Assembly: GCA_030590185.1 (NCBI GenBank)
Contig: JAUUZB010000123.1
Location: forward strand, 1-8,058
Direction of reading: 5' to 3'
Source of the DNA: Deltaproteobacteria bacterium
GTDB taxonomy: Bacteria > Myxococcota > XYA12-FULL-58-9 > JAUUZB01
DNA: 8,058 bases
The position numbers and the translations under genes were made by a program. A model generated the notes under the pieces. The model was not told the DNA's origin, did no database searches, and saw only the letters and a list, made by a program, of their open reading frames with translations. This document shows, piece after piece, positions 1-7,443 of the stretch. Numbering within the stretch: the first letter of the stretch is position 1; the number at the start of each line of letters is the position of its first letter.

Positions 1-2
1 AT

Positions 3-1760
3 GTCAACCGCAACGGCGACCTCGACGTGGGGGAGAAGATCGTGCGGCTCTCGACCAGCAAGATCCGCAACGTCATCCGCACCTACGGCGGCGAGTATTA
101 CGTTCGCGGCATCAACCTGATCGACGCGCCGGTCCACCAGGAAGTGGACCACGGCACCGGGGTCGCCGGTATCCTGGTGGGCGGCAGCTACGGCCTGACC
201 GACCTGCTCGGCGTCGCGCCCGCGGCGGACCTCTTGATGATCGATCACGCCCGCGGCGAAGACGATCCAGTTATGCCACTACAAACCGACATCTGGGCCA
301 TCGACATCGCCAAGCTCTTTGGGACTAAGATCCTGGTGCACGAGTACGGGGACCACGCCCATCAGTACGGCGATGGCTCCAGCGATTGGGAACAGCTCCT
401 CGATCAGCTCACCAGCGACGGCATGGTTCAGGTGACCGCCTGCCACAACTTCGCGGGGATCGACGGCAACTCCATCTTCACCCTTCAGGGCGACCAAACC
501 CGCGACCTCCCCCTGAACGCCTGGGACGGCGATGGTCTGTTGCAACGGATCTTCGTGACGGCGCGCTGGCGGGGTGGCCACCACAGCAACATCACCGGCA
601 CTATGGTGACGCCGACCGGGACCGAGATCCCAATGACCACCACCGGGAGCTCCGGCGACATCTACGCCTACACCTCTCAGTCCACCTCCAGCCGCGGCAC
701 CTCGATGATCGCCAGCCTGATCTTCGAATACAACGGCAGCAACTATGTGACCCTCGACGGCGGGCTGTGGAATATCCGCCTCGCGAACACGACCTCGAGT
801 GCCATCGAGGTGTTCCTCACCGTGGGTGAGGGCGTCACGGGCTACGCCTATTACGTCGACCTCAGCCAGGACATCACCGACGACACCACCATCGCCTGGC
901 CGTCCACCGCCGACACGGCGATCAGCGTGGGCGCGACCTCGGGCAACTTCCAACTCCCCGGGGAGGTGGAGGGGTCATTGAAATTCTTCAGCGGCCGTGG
1001 CCCGCGCATCGACGGCCTGCGCGGGGTCGACGTGGTGGCCCCCGAGGATGACTACACGGCGGTGCGCAGCGACCTGGCCGGCCACGGACACTACCAGGTC
1101 TTCGGCGGCACCAGCGGGGCGTTGCCTCAGGTGGCGGGCTCCATCGCCTTGCTGCTGCAGGTCGAGCCCAACCTAGAGGCGCTCGCGGTCAAGAGCCGGG
1201 TGCTCGGCCACGCGGTCGAGGACGCGCTCACCGGCGTCACGCCAAACCCACAGTGGGGCTTCGGTCGACTCGACGCCCACCGTCTCCTGTTTGACGTCCC
1301 GGCGGTCGTGAGCGAACCGCCGGAGGTCCAGGTCGATGCTCCAGCCGTTGCCCATCTCAACGCGCTAACCGAGATCGACGCATCCGCCTCCACCAGCACC
1401 GGCTATGGGCTCTCGGAGCTGACCTTCCGTTGGGACCTGGACTACGACGGCGTCTGGGATGAAATCGAGGCCGAGGCCGAGGTCGGCGACGGCGCCATCC
1501 TGGTGACCCATGACACCCTCGGCGTGCATTGGCTCAAGCTGGAGGTCGAGAATCCCCTCGGCCTGGCGCGCCAACGCTTGATCGCGATCAGCGTGGAGGA
1601 GGCACCCGAACCGGATGGCGCTGGCAACCCAGGCGATGGTGATGTGATCGGTGGCGACAGCGACACCGGGCAACCCGGGGGATGTGGCTGCCAGGCCAGC
1701 CCACCGCCTCCGTGGATCCTACTGCTCGGCGCCCTCGTCTGGCGGCGGCTGCGTGCTTAG
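3..1760 (+). CDS. Secreted subtilisin-like (S8) serine peptidase with PKD-like and MYXO-CTERM C-terminus, 5'-partial
   Basis: The frame is open from the left edge, so the true start, signal peptide and probably the catalytic Asp lie outside the window; the GTG at 27 is only an internal codon. Visible motifs: an Asp/Asn-rich NRNGDLD segment (nt 6-26) that could bind calcium; the His motif HGTGVAGI with its His at 150-152; a probable oxyanion-hole Asn at 447-449; a 'WPSTADTAISVGA' block near 897-935, which in subtilases follows the oxyanion Asn closely; and the Ser motif GGTSGALPQVAG with its Ser at 1113-1115. A beta-rich segment (about 450-880) is inserted in the catalytic domain. A PKD-like domain (about 1317-1595, core FRWDLDYDGVWD) follows, then an acidic Gly/Asp/Pro linker and a MYXO-CTERM tail. 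It is probably an exported, surface-anchored protease; the substrate is unknown. It ends 3 nt before the convergent gene on the other strand. The subtilase assignment is firm; catalytic completeness cannot be judged. Confidence 0.93.
   Translation, partial: VNRNGDLDVGEKIVRLSTSKIRNVIRTYGGEYYVRGINLIDAPVHQEVDHGTGVAGILVGGSYGLTDLLGVAPAADLLMIDHARGEDDPVMPLQTDIWAIDIAKLFGTKILVHEYGDHAHQYGDGSSDWEQLLDQLTSDGMVQVTACHNFAGIDGNSIFTLQGDQTRDLPLNAWDGDGLLQRIFVTARWRGGHHSNITGTMVTPTGTEIPMTTTGSSGDIYAYTSQSTSSRGTSMIASLIFEYNGSNYVTLDGGLWNIRLANTTSSAIEVFLTVGEGVTGYAYYVDLSQDITDDTTIAWPSTADTAISVGATSGNFQLPGEVEGSLKFFSGRGPRIDGLRGVDVVAPEDDYTAVRSDLAGHGHYQVFGGTSGALPQVAGSIALLLQVEPNLEALAVKSRVLGHAVEDALTGVTPNPQWGFGRLDAHRLLFDVPAVVSEPPEVQVDAPAVAHLNALTEIDASASTSTGYGLSELTFRWDLDYDGVWDEIEAEAEVGDGAILVTHDTLGVHWLKLEVENPLGLARQRLIAISVEEAPEPDGAGNPGDGDVIGGDSDTGQPGGCGCQASPPPPWILLLGALVWRRLRA
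1680..1757 (+). other. MYXO-CTERM-type C-terminal sorting signal (protein-level feature)
   Basis: The last residues of the subtilase read GCGC, then a Pro-rich spacer (SPPPP), a short hydrophobic stretch (WILLLGALVW) and RRLRA before the stop. Cys codons are at 1683-1685 and 1689-1691. This order (Cys-containing motif, hydrophobic segment, Arg cluster at the extreme C-terminus) is the known MYXO-CTERM signature of Myxococcota surface proteins, which are thought to be cleaved near the Cys by a myxosortase. The hydrophobic stretch, about 10-11 residues, is on the short side. It follows an acidic low-complexity linker, as expected for a surface stalk. Confidence 0.82.
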
Positions 1761-1763
1761 GCC

Positions 1764-2351
1764 TCAGCTCCCACACTCGCTGAAGAACCGCCCCGTGCCA
1801 TAGCGTTTCTTCTCCTTGTCGAAGCGCGGGCTGCCGGGCGTCGCGCCCCGGGCCTTCTCCCTGACAAAGGCATCGAGGTCCACCGGCCGACCACGGCGTG
1901 AGTAATAGGCCCGCCGGCCGGGTTGACCAGCGGCGCCAAAGTCGATCTCGATTTCCTTGCGACCGCTCGGGTTCCAACGGATCCAGAGGCCGACCTCGAC
2001 GCCGTCCTGACAGGAGCCGGCCATCGCCTTGCCGGCGCCGTCGTGAAAGTGCTCCGACTTGCCGTGGCGCTTGTCGGCCCGGTAGGTCCCCTCCGAGCGC
2101 AGGGCGCCGCTCGGGTACCAAAACCGCCACAGCCCCGAGCGCTTGCCCTCGGCGTACTCCCCCTCGAACCAACGGGCACCATCGGCGTAGAAGGCGTGGC
2201 GCGGCCCGTGGCGTAGTCCATCGGCGCGCTCGCACCAAATCTCACCCGCCTCGGCGGTCGTACGCTCCTGGCGCGCCGTGTCCGCCGGGCAGCTCAGCGG
2301 GGCCGGGGTCGGTACGCCCGTGACCACCAGCGCCAGCGCCAGACTCAACAT
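1764..2351 (-). CDS. Secreted YwqK/MORN-variant repeat protein
   Basis: A protein of about 195 residues with a hydrophobic N-terminus (MLSLALALVVTG) resembling a Sec signal, followed by a Pro/Ala stretch and a Cys with a poor lipobox (PLSC). The body holds about four MORN-like repeats of roughly 24 residues: GLRHGPRHAFYADG, SGLWRFWYPSGALRSEGTY, HGKSEHFHDGAGKAMAG and VGLWIRWNPSGRKEIEIDF. This is the pattern of the YwqK family (COG2849), whose members are often called 'antitoxin' on thin evidence; I infer a periplasmic or surface role and claim no specific function. Start choice: ATG at 2351 has GGAG five bases upstream. A GTG at 2357 is also possible: it overlaps the upstream stop as GTGA and would add an Arg to the signal n-region. 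Second gene of a probable operon with the DUF6483-like gene. The C-terminus (YGTGRFFSECGS) stops 3 nt from the convergent subtilase. Confidence 0.85.
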   Translation of the reverse strand: MLSLALALVVTGVPTPAPLSCPADTARQERTTAEAGEIWCERADGLRHGPRHAFYADGARWFEGEYAEGKRSGLWRFWYPSGALRSEGTYRADKRHGKSEHFHDGAGKAMAGSCQDGVEVGLWIRWNPSGRKEIEIDFGAAGQPGRRAYYSRRGRPVDLDAFVREKARGATPGSPRFDKEKKRYGTGRFFSECGS

Positions 2352-2353
2352 CC

Positions 2354-2797
2354 TCACTCCAGCTTGCCGACCAACCAGGAGAAAGTCTCGGTATGATTCC
2401 CGAGCTCCTCGAGACCGGGCGGGTCGAGCGCCCCCTCGAGATCGTCACCGAGCTCTTTCTCGAGCTCGTCGTAGAGACAGAAGGACTTCACGTAACAGGA
2501 TTTGGCCTGTTCCGGATAGCCGCGGGCATCCAACAGCACACCATATTCCTTGAGCAGGCGCGCCATCATCGCCGCCCGCTCCGCCTCGAGCACACCCTCG
2601 GGACGGAAGAGCTCGACGATGCCTTCGATGCCCATGCGCAGCACCGCATCGATCCCGAGTCCGGTCAACTCCTTGCTCGCCGCCTGCAGGGCGATGCCCG
2701 CCCCGCGAAAGTCGGCGGCCTCCCGCGCCGATATGATCCGGGCCAAGGCCGCCACCAACTGCTGGATGGCACGCATGATGTAGTCATTTTGCAACAT
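2354..2797 (-). CDS. DUF6483-like alpha-helical/TPR protein of unknown function
   Basis: A 147-residue protein starting MLQNDYIMRAIQQLVAAL, with no signal peptide or membrane segment, so probably cytoplasmic. The N-terminal pattern (a short leader with DYIMR, then a helix IQQLVAALARII) resembles the DUF6483 family as I remember it; no profile search was possible. The middle has LTGLGIDAVLRMGIEGIVELF, and the C-terminal third (LLKEYGVLLDARGYPEQAKSCYVKSFCLYDEL) looks like a tetratricopeptide helix pair, suggesting protein binding. Start choice: the frame stays open upstream to 3154, but that extension crosses the rpoD start and is Arg/Pro-rich with no domain-like pattern, while ATG 2797 sits about 17 nt below a good promoter. 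No clear Shine-Dalgarno is visible. The stop TGA overlaps or touches the start of the MORN-repeat gene, so the two are likely co-transcribed and translationally coupled. The function is unknown. Confidence 0.8.
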   Translation of the reverse strand: MLQNDYIMRAIQQLVAALARIISAREAADFRGAGIALQAASKELTGLGIDAVLRMGIEGIVELFRPEGVLEAERAAMMARLLKEYGVLLDARGYPEQAKSCYVKSFCLYDELEKELGDDLEGALDPPGLEELGNHTETFSWLVGKLE

Positions 2798-3058
2798 CGC
2801 AATCGACCCGGGGCAGGCTGAGTATAGACACTCGGACGAACGCCGCCAAACCAGAAGCCAATGAGAAAACAGCGTCTTACGGGGTCTCTCCCCCGCCCGA
2901 AAAGGGGGTTGCGAACCACAGCCCGGCGTACTAGGGCGCCACCTCCAAGTGATGAGCCGACGGTCTTCTCGAGACCTGTGACCGAGTCGCGCCTTTGTGC
3001 GTGAACGGTCGTTGGGCGAAGTACGTCGGGGGTATCCGTTCGCAGGGTGGGGTGAGTC
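2798..3058. other. Divergent intergenic region between the DUF6483-like gene and rpoD
   Basis: This is the longest gene-free stretch in the window (261 nt). It holds the minus-strand promoter described separately and must also hold the rpoD promoter, for which I find no convincing TTGACA/TATAAT pair on the plus strand. Small inverted repeats are present: CCCCC/GGGGG around 2890-2908, and GGTCT-N5-AGACC at 2962-2976, which competes with CGGTC/GACCG at 2961-2984. TGAACG at 3002-3007 and CGTC at 3024-3027, 16 nt apart, resemble an ECF-sigma promoter. I see no conserved small gene here. Confidence 0.6.
2821..2849 (-). promoter_or_regulatory. Sigma-70 promoter for the DUF6483-like/MORN operon
   Basis: On the minus strand, -35 TTGGCG (2849-2844) is followed by a 17-bp spacer and -10 TATACT (2826-2821). 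The -10 matches TATAAT at five of six positions and the -35 matches TTGACA at four of six. Transcription would begin near 2814, giving a leader of only about 17 nt before ATG 2797. In this GC-rich setting the near-consensus -10 stands out. Predicted by inspection only. Confidence 0.55.
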
Positions 3059-4891
<1,833 letters not shown>

Positions 4892-4900
4892 GCGGCGCAA

Positions 4901-4920
4901 CCCTCGTCTGAGACGAAGGG
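4901..4920. terminator. Hairpin between convergent rpoD and murA; possible bidirectional terminator
   Basis: CCCTCGTC (4901-4908), loop TGA and GACGAAGGG (4912-4920) form an eight-pair stem with one bulged A. It lies inside the 41-nt gap between the rpoD stop and the murA stop, where a shared terminator is expected. Neither strand has a T-tract after the stem, so it is a weak intrinsic terminator at best. A second perfect inverted repeat lies directly upstream in the last rpoD codons (4874-4888). Confidence 0.4.
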
Positions 4921-4932
4921 CGGATCGGTCTC

Positions 4933-6186
4933 TCACTCGCTGAAGCGTTCGATGGTCGCGCCGGCCCCGCCCAGCTTGCGTTCGATCCGCTCGTAGCCAC
5001 GATCCAGATGATAAATGCGGCGAACCACCGTCTCCCCATCGGCGACCAGGCCCGCCAGGACGAGGCAAGCGCTGGCACGCAGGTCCGTGGCCATCACCGT
5101 GGTGCCGGACAGGCGCGGCACCCCACGCACGACCGCCTTGCCGCCCGAGACCCGAATCTTGGCGCCCAAACGCCGCAGCTCGGCGACGTGCATGAAGCGA
5201 TTCTCGAAGATCCGTTCGCTGACCACGCTGGTGTTGTGGGCAACGGCGAGGAAGGTCATCAGCTGCGCCTGCATGTCGGTCGGGAAGCCGGGATAGGGCG
5301 CGGTGGTGAGGTTGACCGACCGCGGCTCCTCGGCCCGGTCGACCACCACCCGATCGCCGTCGATGGTCAGGCTGGCGCCACCCTCCCGTAGCTTGTCGAT
5401 CAAGGCCGCCTGGTGTTCCGGGATGCCCCCGCTCACCACCAAACTGTCCCCGGCCAGGGCTCCAGCCACCAGGTAGGTCCCGAACTCGATCCGATCGGCG
5501 ATCACCCGATGGTCATAGGGGGCGAGCTCGCGAGTGCCGGTGATGACGATTCGCTCGCTGCCGGCGCCTTGGATCTCGGCGCCCATGCTGATCAACGCCT
5601 TAGCGAGGTCGACGATCTCCGGTTCGCGCGCTACGTTGCGCAGCACGGTCGTGCCCTCGGCCAGGCTGGCGGCCAGCATGAGGTTTTCGGTGCCCCCCAC
5701 GGTCGGTACGTCGAACAGGATCTCCGCACCATGCAGCCCGGTGGTGGTGGCCACCACGTAGCCGTGATCGATGGTGATCTCGGCACCCATCCGCTCGAGA
5801 CCCTTGAGGTGCTGATCGATCGGCCGGGCACCGATGGCGCACCCCCCGGGCAAAGAGACCCGCGCCTTCTTGAAACGCGCCAGCAGGGGGCCGAGCACCA
5901 GGATCGAGGCGCGCATGGTGCGGACCAGATCGTACGGTGCCTCGAGTTTGTCGATGCTGCTGGCATCGATGCGCAGATCCCCGTTGGCCTGCTCGACGCG
6001 CGCGCCCATGGTGGCGAGGAGTTGGCCGAAGGTGCGCACGTCCACCAGGTCCGGAGCGCCCCGCAGCACGCTCTCGCCCTCGGCGAGCATGGCGGCCGCA
6101 ACGATCGGCAGGCTGGCGTTCTTCGACCCGGAGATCGGTATCTCTCCCCGCAGTCGCTGTGCACCGGTAATCTTCAAGGCGTCCAT
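4933..6186 (-). CDS. murA: UDP-N-acetylglucosamine 1-carboxyvinyltransferase (MurA)
   Basis: A 417-residue cytoplasmic enzyme, close to the usual 418-420. It transfers enolpyruvate from phosphoenolpyruvate to the 3'-OH of UDP-GlcNAc, the first committed step of peptidoglycan synthesis. Visible hallmarks: SGSKNAS with the substrate Lys at residue 22; LPGGCAIGARPIDQHLKGLE with the catalytic Cys at 116 (Cys115 in E. coli), the residue alkylated by fosfomycin, and Arg121; AYPGFPTDMQAQ-type loop (here APYPGFPTDMQAQ) with the general-base Asp; FENRFMHVAEL; and DRGYERIERKL near the C-terminus. All key residues are present, so it should be active and fosfomycin-sensitive at the target level. ATG 6186 has a good ribosome site (AAGGGG, five bases upstream). 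Convergent with rpoD and divergent from the Sel1-type gene. A possible -35 TTGACC (6232-6227) lies upstream without a matching -10. Confidence 0.98.
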   Translation of the reverse strand: MDALKITGAQRLRGEIPISGSKNASLPIVAAAMLAEGESVLRGAPDLVDVRTFGQLLATMGARVEQANGDLRIDASSIDKLEAPYDLVRTMRASILVLGPLLARFKKARVSLPGGCAIGARPIDQHLKGLERMGAEITIDHGYVVATTTGLHGAEILFDVPTVGGTENLMLAASLAEGTTVLRNVAREPEIVDLAKALISMGAEIQGAGSERIVITGTRELAPYDHRVIADRIEFGTYLVAGALAGDSLVVSGGIPEHQAALIDKLREGGASLTIDGDRVVVDRAEEPRSVNLTTAPYPGFPTDMQAQLMTFLAVAHNTSVVSERIFENRFMHVAELRRLGAKIRVSGGKAVVRGVPRLSGTTVMATDLRASACLVLAGLVADGETVVRRIYHLDRGYERIERKLGGAGATIERFSE

Positions 6187-6324
6187 GGCGTCCCCTTATC
6201 GTGAAAAGATCCGGGAGGCTACCGTCGGTCAACGGACCGCCCCGGTCACCCATTCCTGCTCAACCGAGCCGTCGGTTTTGCCGAAAACCTGACAACCGGA
6301 TCAGACCTGCTACTCACTTGGGCC

Positions 6325-7443
6325 ATGGCTCGTACATCTTCGCTCCCCCGGCTCTCGATCAGATCCCTGACGCTGCTCTCGTTGGCCACCGCCTGCGCTG
6401 CGCCGCGGGCTACCACGGTTGAGAAGCCCATCCGTGGACGCCGCGCCATGGCTCCTTGCCGGGTGGAGGCAGCCGCCAGCGATCCGCGCAGCTGCGAGCA
6501 GGACTGTGCCGAGGGCAACAGCGGCAGCTGTATCCGGGTCGGCAAACAGCTCGCCCGCGTCGGTCAGACGGAACGCGCCGCCGCTTTCCTCGATCTGGCT
6601 TGCTACGAGAGCTCCGGCTCCAGTTGCGCGCTGCTCGCCGACGCTTGGGCGCTCGGAGACGGGCTGCCGCGCGATTTCCTGCGCGCCGCCTTCTACCACC
6701 GCCGGGCCTGCGACCATGGTGCAGCGCGGGAGTGCTCCGGCGAAGAGCTGTTCGTGGGTCGCGAGCACGACCTGCGCCTGGACATACCGCGGGTCGCGGC
6801 CTTTTATGCCAGTGCCTGCCACGAGGGATTCGCGGGCGCCTGCTTCAACCTCGGGCTGATGGTCGACAGCGGCGCCTTTGAGTTGTTCGGCTCGGCGGAG
6901 ACGCTCTTTCGCCGCGCCTGTGATCAGGGGCATCCCTACACCTGCCACGCCTTCGCCGAGCGAATCGCGACCGTGCGCACACCAAACACCACGATGCCGT
7001 TGGGTGACGCCCATGCACAGTCCCAGCAGCGCGAGCGATCCTGCCGCGACGGCGACGGCGGTTCCTGTGCCCTGCTCAGCATCGCACAGGAAGCGCGCCT
7101 CACCGGGGATGACGTCTCCTACGCGCCACCGGGAACCGCCAGCTACGAGGCCTTTGCTCGAGCGCACATCTTCGACACCGCCTGTCGTCTCGGACACGGC
7201 GCCGGCTGCTACGGCCTGGCGCGCATGTACACCGCGGGTGGCGCGCTGCCCCAGGATGGCGCCCGGGTTGAGGCGCTCTACTCGCAGGCTTGCACCCTCG
7301 GGGACGTGGAGTCCTGCCTCGCCCTGCAGCGTCTGCTCGGGACTCCGAGGCCGTTGGTGCCGGCAGTTCCGGTCCAGCTCGCCTCGGCGACCTCCGCTGG
7401 CGCCGAGCGCAGCAACGGCTGGTCCTGGAGGGGACAACCCTAG
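6325..7443 (+). CDS. Cysteine-rich Sel1-like repeat lipoprotein
   Basis: A 372-residue protein with an N-terminal export signal: Arg-containing n-region, hydrophobic LTLLSLA, then ATAC, a plausible though imperfect lipobox with Cys at residue 24. The mature part has eight CX7C pairs, at residues 61/69, 93/101, 129/137, 165/173, 199/207, 240/248, 287/295 and 323/331. Several are 36 residues apart, the classical Sel1-like repeat length. Seven of the eight have Gly three residues after the first Cys, with motifs such as ACDHGAAREC and ACHEGFAGAC, and helices such as CYGLARMYTAGG lie between them. This is the build of Helicobacter Hcp-type proteins, in which each pair is disulfide-bonded and the repeats stack as an alpha/alpha solenoid for protein binding. 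An envelope location suits disulfides. The function is unknown; it should not be called a beta-lactamase, as some Hcp homologues are. No good Shine-Dalgarno is seen before ATG 6325. The 3' end overlaps the convergent DUF4340 gene by 4 nt. Confidence 0.88.
   Translation: MARTSSLPRLSIRSLTLLSLATACAAPRATTVEKPIRGRRAMAPCRVEAAASDPRSCEQDCAEGNSGSCIRVGKQLARVGQTERAAAFLDLACYESSGSSCALLADAWALGDGLPRDFLRAAFYHRRACDHGAARECSGEELFVGREHDLRLDIPRVAAFYASACHEGFAGACFNLGLMVDSGAFELFGSAETLFRRACDQGHPYTCHAFAERIATVRTPNTTMPLGDAHAQSQQRERSCRDGDGGSCALLSIAQEARLTGDDVSYAPPGTASYEAFARAHIFDTACRLGHGAGCYGLARMYTAGGALPQDGARVEALYSQACTLGDVESCLALQRLLGTPRPLVPAVPVQLASATSAGAERSNGWSWRGQP

Noticed and set aside
1588..2238. Minus-strand open frames overlapping the MORN gene and the subtilase end
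   Set aside because: They are Arg-rich shadow frames; the MORN repeats are clear in the frame ending at 1764.
5413..6204. Open frame of 263 codons antisense to murA
   Set aside because: The murA reading is certain from its motifs; the antisense translation is His/Gly/Asp-rich without domain features.
6289..6316. CTGACA (6289-6294) as the -35 box of the Sel1-type gene
   Set aside because: No -10-like hexamer occurs at 15-19 bp, and transcription would begin at or past the start codon.
6310..7437. Open frame of 375 codons antisense to the Sel1-type lipoprotein gene
   Set aside because: It is almost as long as the sense gene, but the sense frame has a signal peptide and eight regular CX7C repeats, while the antisense reading has no recognisable pattern.
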